From positions 31,202,879-31,266,878 of the forward strand of contig NC_065571.1 of the NCBI RefSeq assembly GCF_937616625.2: DNA of 64,000 nt, read 5' to 3'. The position numbers and the translations under genes are program-made. This stretch comes from Mercurialis annua (lineage: Eukaryota > Streptophyta > Magnoliopsida > Malpighiales > Euphorbiaceae). The notes below the pieces were generated by a model. It was not told where the DNA came from. It ran no database searches and was given only the letters and a program-made list of their open reading frames with translations. Shown here piece by piece: positions 11,580-23,900 of this stretch; positions within the stretch are counted from its first letter, which is position 1; the number at the start of each line of letters is the position of its first letter.

Positions 11580-12978
11580 GTCGTGAAAGAAACACACTGG
11601 GCGGGTGTGCTTCGACTGTGTCTCCGGAGCACAATTGAATGTAGATATCATAAACGTGAGTTGCATGATACCAGGACGAGAAAGCAGGGCAACAACCCCC
11701 TATGTGCCGATCGCTAGCGCATCGAAGGCCTCGGTGCCCAGCTCAAATGGAGAGACATAGCCTTATCTGAGAAGTGCTAATTCAGTTCAGATAGACTTCA
11801 TTCAAGAACACCCCCCCAATTAGAAAACAAGTGCTAAGTTTCAGATCGGTGAATAAACCAAAACAAAAGAAGAGACGTTTCTCGCTCGGCGCCTAAAGCG
11901 TACTATGCTCCGCTTTAACAAATGACAGTTTTCGGTGGAACCGGTGAACCACGCGAGATGGTTAGATGCGTGGGACAGAGGGCTCATAGTACCTGCTAGC
12001 GCGGGTATGCAGTGGAAGGGAAGGAGCCAAAATCGACCCCCTTCTTTTTTTTCTTTGAAAAAAAAAGAAGTATAAAGAGGTTAGACTCTCCGATGAGACT
12101 AAGCAGCCACCGACCGTTCCGACGCGTCCCTAACCTATCTTGATTAAGACCGAAAACCTATCTAAAATGGAGCCTAAGATGTCAAACAAATGATAGAATG
12201 GAAAAATAAATGAAGAATAACCCACTAGTAGGGAAGAGATATGGATGGAGTCTCGCTCAGTAAATAGAGTTTTAGATTCGTAGAAAAGTAGAAGAGCCTT
12301 GACTTTCTATTTTATTAGTAAAGCGCGCTAGCTGCAATCTTTCTAAGCGAGAAACTTGACTTGTAGAAAGAAGGTGCTTGTTGCCGCTTAATTAGTAAGT
12401 AAGCTTGTTTTATATCATATCAATAAAGGCGAAAGGTTTCTTTTCTTATAAAATACTTTTCTAATATTAGGTGCGTTAGCGCTTTCGTTTTCAATAAGGA
12501 CATTTAGGCTTTACTAAAGATCTTTTTTATCAGGGTGCGCAGCCCTATACAAAGGGCGTTTCCTTTCAAATGGCAACTGTCTCTTCCTGCTGCGAGGGCG
12601 TTGCACGAAACCAAACCGCCCACCACCCGATCAAGTACCAATTGCTTCGCTGGTAGACCTACTTAGGTTAGGGGTCATTGCCCCACAGTTCTTACCAACC
12701 TCCGGTGTGTAATCCACATGTTGCTAGCTTCAACTCGGTTGAATAAGAATAATTGATTCCCTCTGCTATCCATTTCTTATTCATTCAGGGTGCTCGGCTG
12801 GTGCTCCTTTCTCAAACAAGAACAACTCTGAACGTTAGGGAAGCCCATAGAGCGGGAAGACCACCCGACCTGAGCGAACCTACCGAAGGGACTTGACTTA
12901 TCCAAACCGAACGATAGTGGCTTAAAGCTATGTAATACCTCAAAATATTTCAATTGTCTAATTGGACCACGTGTCCAG
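11580..12978 (+). other. Probable group II intron-derived mitochondrial sequence, possibly the 5' part of the rps3 intron
   Basis: The phrases around 11600-11760 and 11930-12060 (for example gtgggacagagggctcatag and the short A-rich/T-rich hairpin near 12040-12070) have the look of angiosperm mitochondrial group II intron domain I-III sequence. Position supports this: the 3' end of the rps3 intron, including domain V, lies just beyond the LTR at 15.7 kb. If the LTR is removed, the two parts give an intron of roughly the size usual for rps3. No rps3 exon 1 or rps19 is recognised upstream. Identification of the intron is an inference. Confidence 0.4.
12333..12357. repeat. 25-bp inverted repeat partner of 62421-62445
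   Basis: The 25 bases here, starting tgcaatctttc, are the exact reverse complement of 62421-62445. Short dispersed repeats of this sort are common in expanded plant mitochondrial genomes. Confidence 0.85.
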
Positions 12979-15636
12979 TGTTGAGTCACCGGAGTGGCAA
13001 TATCGGAAGGATTTCAGAGAAATTAAGATAAATACAAAATTTTAGCAGGACGATTTTGAAAAAATGATATTGCGAGAGATTTAATATTGTATTTCAGTTC
13101 TAAAGTTGGAATTAGAATTAGAAAGGAAAAATGATAAGAAAAGTCCCAAACTAGAGTTCAGGGACTAAAGCGGTAATTTAGCCATATAAATCCCGAAGTG
13201 AAAATTATTTTTCCAAGCTCCGCGAAATGTTTTATAGTATTTGTGGTAAAAGTTACGGGTCAATCACCTTTTAAAGTTTGGACGCGGATGCATTTTAGGC
13301 TAAATTGCAATTTTTGAAAAGTTTAAAGACTAAAGTGTAAATTAGCCAATGAAGTCTCGAGAATAGTAATTGGAAGATCATTAACGGAAAATAATAATCT
13401 TGGGTTAGTATTATTTATTTGGATATAAATAATACGTAAGTAATTGAGTTCAAATGAATAATTAACCATTTGTTTAAATTAGAAAGTTTGAAAGAGAAAT
13501 GGTTTAAGTTAAGGAAATGAAGGATTGAATTGGCAAATTAGCCAAAGTATATATATGTTTAGAAGAGAAGAATGATCGAGAGAATGAGAATAAGAGTTAA
13601 AGTGAAGGAGAAATTTGACGATCGATTTCGATTCGCCGCGGTTTCGCCTTTTTTCGTCCAAATCGCGCGTTCTTTATATCGATTTGTTCAGAATTCAATC
13701 ATCTACCCTATTCAAGCTCCAAATGAAGGTAATATGTTCGTTTTAGTTGTTGAAATTAAGGTTAAAGGGCTGTTTTAGTTTTAAACAAATTATACGAATT
13801 GTAATCGCATTTCGATTGTCGTTTTGATGAATTTGGAGTTGAATTTTTGTTGAAATTAGATAGGGGTATGAGAGAATCGACTTTAAGCATGTTGGGAGCA
13901 TCTCAGAAGCAGCGTGCGAAAGCACGGCCGTACTGTGCAAGCGCAGTACGGCACACCAGGTTGTGCGAGCGCACACTAGGTTGTGCGAGCGCACACCAGG
14001 TTGTGCGAGCGCAATCCAGGTTGTGCGAGCGCACACCAGGTTGTGCGAATGCACACAACCTCTCGTGCGCTTGCATAACCCACAAACCTACCTTTTGGCT
14101 TTTTGGCCCTATTAAGACCTAGTTTCCGACTCTTAAAGTGTCGGACATTGAAAAGGAAATATGGACCCCGAAAATGAGAAATTTGGATATCGAACATGAC
14201 GTGTTCGATTAGGGTTTTGGGATATAAGAAACCTATGATTAAAAATCAATGAACAAGAGATATAACAAGTATCTCGATTAAGTATTAGAACGCGATCAAA
14301 GTTAGGAGTCGTATTTCAGATACGATCACACTAACCTAAGTTTATAGCTTAGGGTTTTAGTATTAAGTTTACGTTTATGAATGAAACGTACGAGTAATTT
14401 GAATAGGAAACAGATGTATCGACGAGCCACCAGGCCGACGAGCTGGAATAGCTACGAGATCATATGACGCACGGAACCTGCATGATGACTTAACGATAAT
14501 GCAATTATGGGATAGCGAGTTTTGTGAGTTGCAATTTACTTTCGTTTATTATTTATAAAGTTATTTTCATATATTATGAATTTATACATCGCATTTATAT
14601 GATTTTATAATTTGAATGATTGTTTTTGAACTTAGACTAGTATGCGATCCAAAGAAACTAGTTACCTATTGGGTGTCAATAGGCTGTGTGATCACCAGTA
14701 TCGAGTCAGTCTAGTGTGTTTGCATATGAGACATGGTATGAATATGATATGAAAATGAACATGATATGAATATGAATACGAATTTTGAAGTTGGATAGTG
14801 AATTTAATACGAGTTAGCACTCGATTACGGTGTAACCTGGAGTCCCCGTATCTAGTGAGTTGGACTCGCACTTTGGGATTAAGAGATTGGTCGCGATTGA
14901 CGTGGTGAGTGTGAACACTCCCGGGTCGGACCATTTGGATCAGTATGAGTTGAATATTCATAAGTTGTGTCACATTTTAGGATATTAGTTTCGAATGGAT
15001 CAAGTACTTGCTTATATGTATTTTCATATTATTATTTGATTTTGATGCGATGTTACGTTTTACAATACCGTTAGTGACTTGCTAGCTCACTCAGTATTTC
15101 CCAAAATACTGACTCCCTCACAGTGTTTTCTTTCAGGTCATTGGAGTCGGATCAAACAGACCATCTCCTTTGTGTCAGCAGCCTTTGGGCTTACACAAAG
15201 CACGAGTCTTTATAGAGCTACAATATTCAGTAGGTGTCAAACTAAGGTTTATGATTTGATTTCAAACGGTATTTTGTATAGTAAATTCTAACATGATTTA
15301 TAAAAGAAATTTACTAAGAAAAGATGTTTTATCTGTTTGAATTTAGTACCAATTGCCTTGAGAGGAATTGGCTATGATTGTGGCTTGAAATGGGGCGTTG
15401 CTTGATATAGGATATCGCTCGGTAAGACCCTGGTTTCTAAGAATTGTTTCGGATCCGTTTTCAGAAGATGAATACGGGATTTTTATTTTTGTAATTAAAG
15501 CTTTCTGGAAACGTTTTATATACAATAATATGTTTTAATCGCGAAACATTTGTAGTGATTTTAGGCTTTCTACGGGTTCTGGAGCTACCACTCCCGTTCC
15601 CTAGCGCCGGTCTCGGCTCAATAATTTGGGTCGTGG
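12979..15636 (+). mobile_element. Degraded solo LTR of a Ty3/gypsy (Tekay-like) retrotransposon
   Basis: An AT-rich block of about 2.6 kb with a composition unlike the flanking mitochondrial DNA. It has phrases common in long plant chromovirus LTRs ('ccaaactagag..cagggactaaagcgg' near 13150) and ends with aatttgggtcgtg at 15624-15636, the usual last bases before the terminal CA of such LTRs. The final bases and any primer-binding site are missing. The left edge is uncertain; I place it at TGTTGAG (12979). No gag or pol is present. It separates intron-like mitochondrial sequence (left) from the rps3 intron 3' end (right). Confidence 0.6.
13951..14060. repeat. 20-bp minisatellite, five units
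   Basis: Five head-to-tail 20-bp units (ttgtgcgagcgcacaccagg and variants) begin at 13961, 13981, 14001, 14021 and 14041, preceded by a half unit. Each unit contains an inverted repeat (TGTGCG-AG-CGCACA). The array lies inside the LTR block and is much more G/C-rich than its surroundings. Both strands remain open through it because the unit is not stop-rich. Confidence 0.95.
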
Positions 15637-15880
15637 AAAGCTAAGCCTACCACGAGTAGCGTTGCTGCTTGATCGGCGGGGAGGAGCATTTTAACGTATG
15701 GGGCAAAGGATCGAGCGCTTTTACTTTGTCCCCCGGGATCCACCACAGGTTGGGTTTGAGTGAGAGCCATGTGATGGGTGACTATCCAGCACGGTTCGGA
15801 GAGCACTTTTAGTCTGCGCTGCTGAATGGAAGCCCGCCCTATTAAGCAAGAAAGAAGCGGCTTTTTCCACAGCGAAATCA
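15637..15880 (+). other. rps3: 3' end of the rps3 group II intron with domain V
   Basis: Positions 15764-15797 form a 34-nt domain V. The base stem GAGCC/GGTTC carries the catalytic AGC triad, and the GTGA tetraloop has the GNRA form. The size is the canonical 34 nt. Sequence to about 15835 can supply domain VI. The rps3 exon 2 coding sequence follows, which identifies this as the rps3 intron. The exact 3' splice site is not fixed, because exon 2 is itself decayed; I place it near 15880. Everything 5' of domain IV/V on this side is replaced by the LTR block. Confidence 0.75.
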
Positions 15881-17567
15881 CCATTTACTCTATTTCTTAT
15901 TATGGTAAATCAGTGTATCAAGATGCCAATCTGAGATCTTTTTTCGGTTCCATACGTCCACCTACGAGACTCGCCATTGACTTTCGTCTCGGTAGATGTA
16001 TTATTCTACATTTTCCCAAAAGAACATTCATTAATTTATTTCTTTCCCGTCGACCACGACGACTGAAACGACGCAAAAAAACCAGACCCAGAAAGGAGAA
16101 GGGCCGGTGGTGGAAATTCGGGAAAGTCGGGCCAATCAGGTGTCTTCATTCAAGCGACAATAGAGAAGAAGAACATAACGAAGTTAGAGGTTATAGAATA
16201 CGCCCGACTTAAAAGTACGTAGTCACTAGACTGAAAAGAGAGGAGAGATTTGGAAGGGGGGCAGGGAAAAGAGTCGAGTCGATTAGGCTCGACGACCGGA
16301 AGAAGGAAAACAAAATTATGATTTGGCCGAAAAAGAAGCAACGCTATGGATACCATGACCGATCACCATTGATAAAGAAGAATCTTTACAAAGAACTTCG
16401 GGTCAGCGGGGCCTTCAAGCATCTGAAATACGCAGGGGTTGTAAATGACATAGCCTTTTTGATAGAAAATGACGACTCCTTCCGAAAAAACGAAGTTATT
16501 CAAGTTCTTTTTCCAAAAGAAGTCCCGCTCCGACGGCCCGACGAGTCATCTACTTAAAAGGACCCATCCTGCAGTGTGCCTCTCCTTGCATTTTTCGGTA
16601 ATTCAATATTTATTGAATACAAAGAACGAAATGCATTTCGACCCCGTCGTAGTTCTCAATCATTTCGTGGCACCGGGCGTGGCTGAACCATCTACGATGG
16701 GGGGAACGAATACACAGGGAAGAAACTTTGATTAGAGAATATGTTATCGCATCGTTTTTTTTTGTAGAAAGCTCGACCAGCGAAAATTATTGTTTGTCCG
16801 AAGCCAAAAAGAGGTTGACTCACTTCATTCGCCAAAGGAATGATCTTCACTTCGCGGGAACAATAAAAACCACCATCTCGCTTTTTCCTTTCTTCGGTGC
16901 TACCTTTTTCTTTCCAAGGGATAGGGTTGGGGTGTATAAGAACGTTTTTTTTTAGGATGCCCGGGAACAACTCCTAGGTCAATTAAGGATCAAATATTGG
17001 AACCTCATGGGAATGGATAAGGTAATGGAATTGATGGAGAAATTCATAAACCTAGGTGGGATAGGAGAATTGATAAAGGGAATAGAGATGATGATAGAGA
17101 TCATACTGAGAAACAGAAGAATTCCGTACGGGTACAAGTCTTATTTGAACGAAATAAAAAAATGTGATCTTTGTTGTCTAATAGAACAAACACTAATACC
17201 TTAATTGAGTCGATCAAGATGAAATCTGTTTATCAAAGTGCTTTTCCGATTGCTCAAGACATCTGTTTTCAACTGAGGAACAAAACAAGTACATTTCGTT
17301 CCATTTTTAGTAAAATAGTTAAGCATATTCCATTAGTAATGAAAAAAAGGAGTGGAGGGGATCCGTATATGTTGTTCAGGTCGATTAGAAGTCGCAGAAA
17401 TAGTTAGAACTGAATGCGGAAAGTATGGAAAAACATATCGTAATGTATTTATCCAGAAAATAGATTATGCTCTTGCGGAAGTATCTACTCCTTACGGAAT
17501 CTCAGGTGTCAAAGTGTGGATTTCATATAGTAAAAAAAAGGCGGGACATCCTATATCTGAAACGTAA
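15881..17567 (+). pseudogene. rps3: rps3 pseudogene, exon 2 (ribosomal protein S3)
   Basis: Normal product: mitochondrial small-subunit protein S3. The decayed exon reads [20 protein letters not shown], then [17 protein letters not shown], then [13 protein letters not shown] (after an in-frame stop at 16210-16212), [67 protein letters not shown], and finally [17 protein letters not shown] with the stop at 17565-17567. To follow these blocks the frame must change near 16490, 16730, 17160 and 17350, and an early stop is present, so no S3 protein can be made. Exon 1 is not found. The 3' end overlaps rpl16, the usual rps3-rpl16 arrangement. Confidence 0.93.
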
Positions 17568-17981
17568 AAAATTTAGTAAATATTGTAAAGGCAGATGTAG
17601 TAGAGGTAGCAAACTGGACGGTACACAACTTGGTTTTGGAAGATATGGTACTAAAAGTTGCAAAGCAGGTCATCTTTCATATCGAGCCATTGAAGAAGCG
17701 CGTCGGGCTATAATAGACAATTCCATCGTGTTATGAGCGGACAATTCTGAAGAAATGGTAAGATATGGGTAAGAGTTCTCGCAGATCTCCCTATTACCGG
17801 GAGACCTATGGAAGTAAGAATGGGAAGAGCGAAAGGAAATCCTACGGGTTGGATTGCTCGTGTGTCCACGGGACAAATCCCATTTGAAAGGGATGGTGTG
17901 AGTTTGTCAAATGCTCGACAAGCCGCTACATTAGCGGCGCATAAACCATGTTCGCCAACCAAGTTTGTTCAATGGTTGTAA
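17467..17981 (+). pseudogene. rpl16: rpl16 pseudogene (ribosomal protein L16)
   Basis: Normal product: mitochondrial large-subunit protein L16, encoded just after and overlapping rps3. The first part is open (KGRCSRGSKLDGTQLGFGR, then YGTKSCKAGHLSYRAIEEAR). A small deletion after RAII shifts the frame near 17715. In the restored reading direction, a CGA-to-TGA type stop lies in the SGQF..NGK region, but downstream blocks remain legible: IWVRVLADLPITG, KGNPTGWIARVSTGQIPFE and VSLSNARQAATLAAHK. The terminal TAA is at 17979-17981. In angiosperms rpl16 often starts at a GTG or ATG inside rps3; 17467 is the first ATG available. Dead gene. Confidence 0.93.
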
Positions 17982-20900
17982 CATAATTGGTTAGTGGGGA
18001 AAAATTGGGCCGGGATTCAAAAGAATTAGGTGAAGTGTTTGTTCCTGAACGACGGAAGTGGAAAGAAACTAAGGAAGAGGGACATACTCCTTTATTTTTA
18101 TAATCGCCGAAATTGTACGATGAACCTTTTTGTTCCAGGTGTACGACCCAAAAACGTAACTGTTTTATAAGCCGGACCAGTTTATAAAGTGATAGTAGTA
18201 ATAATAAATAAGAAAGAGAAGAGTTAAGATTCGGGTAATTCAATTTTAAGAGAAATGAGGAAAAGTATGTATATATCTGGGGGTGAGGCTAGATGTATGT
18301 AGAAAAAGATCAGTCTATATCCATCCGGATACTCACATAGGCTACTAAGTAAGTAAATTCAGGTAATGTCTAAATAACAATGAAGCAAGAGCAAGCCAAC
18401 AAGCTCAAACATAAACAGTTAGTTGGCAAGCTAGTTGTATTTCTTGAGAGTCGATCTGCGCACAAGCAAGCAGCGGAGGTAAGATCGACGTTTTTTGCCC
18501 TTTACCCTGATATTTATGCTTTAGCTTATTTATGATAAGCAGCTTTTGAGAGCTCGGAGGCAATAGATTTTTCGAGACTCCTCCATCCAATAGAGCACTA
18601 ACGAGATATTCACCAAATAAAAAAGCCTTAACCATTGGCTTAAAGGAAACTATATCGCCTGTACCCCCGGGAACTCAATAGACGGACCCCAAAGAAGCGC
18701 AACTCCAACAGTAACTGAATCATAAGTAGAAGACCTAGATGGGCGAGGTAAGGCTGTAGAAATGGGTGGGTTTAGAAAAAACATCAACCACTGGTGTAAC
18801 AAGCTTTCTATATGCACATTCATAAGGTAGCTAAAACAAAATGGCTGTAAACTAACCTGTTACCTGCCTTTTTTTCATTTCCTAACATCTACTGATACCA
18901 AAACGATTACCCGGGGAGCTCACAAGGAGAAGGAATAGAATGACATGGAACTTCTCTTTTGTTTTCTCCCTATACCTTAAGCTCACTGATCGATTGGTTC
19001 CGGGTCAGTCATGAAAGATGTTTACCCATTCACTTTGTATGTCTAATGTATTAATGAACTTAGACTACGATCTGTCTTTGATAAAGAGTGAACATCTATG
19101 AGCGACTATTCGACTGACTAGCTGGCTATTTTTCTACCAAACCTGTTGGCTCAAGAGCGATTGAGATTCCAGGTATCCTCTATGTTAATCTCTGCTTGGG
19201 CCTCAGATATATGTTAAAGCTTAAAAAAGTAAGAGAGAAAAAAGCCAAGAGTAGGCAAGAAAATAACCGGAGGGATGGATGATTGGTCTAGCTAAGGAAT
19301 GCCCCAAGCTATGTCTTTAAGTAAGAGAAAGATAGGTATGTAGTAGCTTTAGCAAAGCTTACGGGGAGGGTTGACCCGCGAATTCGGAGGTGATGAAGTA
19401 ACTGCGAGGAAAAAAAATATTTTTCATTTCAGCATGGCTACTCCGCTCCTTGAGTCAGACAGAAAAAAAATCCTTTTCCCGTAAGCTATATCCAGCCAGT
19501 ATCAGATAGTTAATAGAAGATGTTCTTTAATTTCCATATGCTGGTTTTAGGTTGGATAGAGGTCTTATCCATTCATATTGTTCTGGCTCGAATGGGAATT
19601 TTTTTACTAATTTAGCAAGAATAGCGCGGCTAGATCGATCGCTGAATAACGATCCTGGTACTTTCGTTCCTAAAACTAAAGAGGCTATCTCCACACCACT
19701 CCAAATCCAAATGTCGAATGAAAGAGATTGGTTAACCATGCCCTAATTTACCTGAAGAGAGAATCAATCCTTTTTTTCTTCTACACTTGGCCTTTTATCT
19801 TATCGTAATCGATACTATCATCTTCCATGCACAACCCAATAGGAGTGAAAGACCGGTAAATAGAAAGAGAAAGACATTCGTAACCAGTGTGGATGATCAT
19901 CATCAAAGCTAACAAAAGATCTTGGATTTCTTTCCTCTTATACTTTTTAAACTTTCGCTTCGTAAACTACACTTTTACCTTGCCAGTCGAGTCATGTCAT
20001 ACCTCAAAAACAGTAGAGTTCAGTCCTTACGTGAATGGCAGCTTACTTGATGCTGAGATGATCGTTCAGACAAAGTGGAATTCTTTTTATATAATCATAA
20101 TCTTTTCATTTCGAAGTATAAACTCTTCTGGTTTAACTAAAGCATCAAATTAGCCGCTCGAAAATCGGTATAATCGACTAAGGGGAACGAGTTTCAGACT
20201 TGTAGATCTTTTGGTATGGAATTCGATCGGTATAGGGTGGACATTTTGCCTATATCTACATTCCAGTCTCGCTGAGTTACGATGTTGAAAAATGTTGGGA
20301 TGGGGAATCGGTGGGGTCAATCTATACATCTCTTTTTTTTAGTCTTTTTCCATACACGAACTTATCAGCTTACCCACTAATCCTTCCAGTAATTCGGTCT
20401 CAATGTGCATTAAGACAAACAATTTCTTGTACTAGTACTAAACAGTTCGCCTTGCTTCCACCAACGCAAATGAAGATTCCCCTGTCCATTCGTCCAAAAC
20501 TCCACCTAACCTTTCTTTTCTCTTCGGAGCCTTTCATTGAAGAATTCCTCTCTGCCTTAGTTTTTGATGGGGAACATGTGACAAGGAAATCACCTTTTCC
20601 TTCATTAAATCATGCTCTTTAACATCTTTTTTATTCCCAGTTTAGTTTGCCTGAACGTGGTGACGAATACAAATCCATAATTCTAAAGATAGGAAAAGAG
20701 ATGAGACTCTTTGTGAGACCGGGTGGGGCTATCTGCTCCAACTGGCTCTGCAACTGAATGCGTTAACCTTATCACTGCTGTAACAGCACTTCGAAACCTC
20801 CGGCTTCTTCGATACCACACCGTTCCGCTGGCGGAAAGTATTTTTGAGATATAGTGAGTTTAAGCTTATTATTTTAGACTGCATGCTTCAAATATAAGTT

Positions 20901-23900
20901 TGCTCGAAAGGAGAAGGCATTAAGTAAAAAACTCTCTCTGGTGCCTAAGAGAATTCATAAACTCTATGATACTGAGACGACTGGGACTGGCACAGAAACA
21001 TAAGAGGCGGCTTAGCTTAACACTCCCATTTTATGGGATGGCTAGATAGAGTAAAGATTTGGCTATTGACTATCCCGCCTTCAAGGATTTCTTCACCGGC
21101 TAGTTAGTTTACTATTGAATAACTTGAATAAATATAAAAAAGATACATGCACATATAAGCTTCTTCTCTTGGGCTCCTTAAGCTATATAGGTACATTATC
21201 GCTTTAGCGAACCTTACGGGCTAGGAATTTTGCTTTCCTTTAACTAAGACATCATACTAAAAGGAAGGTGGGGCATGTGCTCGCTTGGGAACCCCACTTC
21301 CACTAGATAGTCTTAAAAAAGCACTCGAACTATAAGGACTTAACTTAGGATTTTAAGTAAGAAGATGATATGCTACAAACAGGATCTAATTACACTCCTA
21401 CTCTCACAATTGGGACTTCCACTTTTCCTTTTTTTATGGGTCTAGACTTTTTTCTTATCGTTATGTAGAAGACTTTAAAACGAATTCTTCCTCAAGATTC
21501 GCTAAAGCGACTACGTACCTACTGGCTTTATTATTTCTTACGAAGCTTTACTTTATAGTCAGTCTTTGTAGTTTCACTTTCAATCCTTAAAGTAGGAATC
21601 CTAGTAGCGAGGCGTAATAAAATACCATTTATATGCTTTATATCAAGCTCTGGCTAGCCTTTGCAATCTTCACAAAGACTGGGCGGGATTCTTATTGAAT
21701 TACGTAATCTTATCTGACTATACTATTTCGTTATGTAATATAGTAACATCTTAATATAAGATTCAATAAAGTATACATCATATTTTTTCTTAGAACATAA
21801 TATTAAGAAATCTAGAGAAGATACGGTAAAGGTCAGTACGAGATTGAACTCTTAAGCTTCATGGCTTAATCAATCAGTAGCAGTTGAGGCATTCTGTCTT
21901 TTATCAGTGAAATGGGTGAGTGACTGCGTACCTTATCAAAAAAGGAAACTCTCCTATATATGGCGCTTAATTCCTTATGCTAGCTTGAGATTGAACCTAT
22001 TACCGTGCACCGTCTTGGCTGTCTCAAAAGGAAACCTTCCATTGGCAAGATAAAAAAGTTATTAACGGGAAAAGACTTGAACTGCCTCGAAGGAAGAAAA
22101 GGTGGACCCTAATCCCCTTAGTAAGAGAACAGGCTCAGAAAATAGGTTGACAGAGACGAATAGCCCACTGTCAAAGTCACTGCAATTGATTCGGTTGGAT
22201 CAACATGGAAGGACTTGCTTACATAATTTATACAAAACAAGTTGGCTAGATGTAAAAGAATTTCTCACAGGTTTAACAAGAGCACTTTAAATGGCAGGCA
22301 GGGAGAGAGGATTGATTTGTACACCCAGCATTCGTAGAGCTGACTACAGGTAAGATCCCTAGAATTTTACCGTAACAGGCTCTAAATGACGTAGCTTGCT
22401 TTTGAGAGACTGCTCTAGGGAATGGCAGTTACTGGTACGAGTAGAATGAGTACTAGATTATAGAGAAAACAATTGGCTTGCCCGAGAAAGAACCCTATAA
22501 CTCACTCTATCCCTAGCTTACTTGCTGATTGTCACATGTGAATCTTCATACCTTAGAACAGAACTGAAAGCCGCTGAAAGAGGAGAGGCCTACCCCAGAA
22601 ATTCAATTTGATGCGCTTGCCTAAATACTTTTACCCTTTTTCGACAATCGGCTGGAATATTTCCTAGTGGGATGATTGAGTCAGGGCAAAGGATGAAGAA
22701 GAGGTCTACTTAGGATCAGTATTGGATTCCAGGGACTACGTGATCTATTGTTTGGATTGGGACTTTTTCTTTCGTCCCTGACACCCTTTATTCTCCCAGT
22801 CTATCTCTCTCTTTCTTGTTGACAGTGACATCAAAGTTCGTGACAGGGAAAAACATGTAAAGGAAAAGTAAAATGGTAGCTACTTCTTCCATTTCCGGTT
22901 TGTCTGGCGTGGTGTCATTGACTTTCTTCACATCCCTCCATTTGAATCTCTACTCTGTTTTGGCTCCAGACTGTTTGCGCTAAGACAGTGATGATCCCCG
23001 GGCTAGTGTAACTGATCTCGCTGCTCAATCCATATCGTCAGTTATATGCTTGCTTCATCCAAGAGAAGGTAAGAAGGTGAGAAATCATCAATGAGAGCTG
23101 GCTATCGCTTCCTCCTTACCCTCATCGACTGTGGGACCTAACACTGGTAGTTGGCTGACTTGGTTGATTGGTTGATGTCATATGTGTGCCAAGTTAAGAA
23201 GGTTGGGTTAGACCGACTATAAGAAAGGCTTTGTCAACTCCCTCAATGAGTGGAATCGGTCATTTAATTGAATGTGCTATCATCTTCTTTTCTCTCAGAT
23301 TGAGTGGTGGAACTGCTTTCCCGCCATAGTTGTCCCTGTTGGCCTAGTAGTTCCTTAGTCATGCAATTCAGCTCTTCCAAACCTGCTAATAGGGCATTTT
23401 CCCTTCTTCCAACATAGTTTGATCCCGCCCTCATCTACTATTATACCTCTTGCTTGTGGGCAAGAATATGATATGAGTGCCTAACTTCCTTTCCTTACTG
23501 CGGTTATTCTGACAACAGTTTCTTTTCTTTTTGAACAAGAACCATGGCATTCGCTCTTTCTTTTTTCACGCGATATTGCTATTGCTGGATCGAGCTTTCG
23601 CCCATTGTCTTACCTTATTATATAATATAATTGAAAGTTGTGTTATTCTATGCAAGAAGAAGACTTAGAAAGAACAAACTGATATACGGAGGTCTTGTCT
23701 TGTTCTCTTTTCAATCGTGTGTTTTTACTGACTCCTTTACTCTATTCCTTTCTACCTTTCTTACTGTTGAAGGGCAACTCATGGCTGCCTTAAGGCATGC
23801 GAAGTAAGTGCGTTGCTCAATGCTTCTTCTTCTTATCTGTAGCCCGAAGTTGATGCTGCTTTAGCTGAGTAGCTCTACTCCTGCTATCTAGCTTTGAATA

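Noticed and set aside
13951..14060. CRISPR array
   Set aside because: The units are contiguous 20-bp tandem repeats with no unique spacers, and there are no cas genes.
13743..14197. Overlapping open frames on both strands with repeated cysteine/histidine residues
   Set aside because: They are produced by the 20-bp minisatellite, which keeps several frames open. The repeated residues are not a real domain.
16692..16970. Minus-strand open frame of 92 codons inside rps3
   Set aside because: It is the shadow of the rps3 pseudogene on the other strand and shows no family signal.
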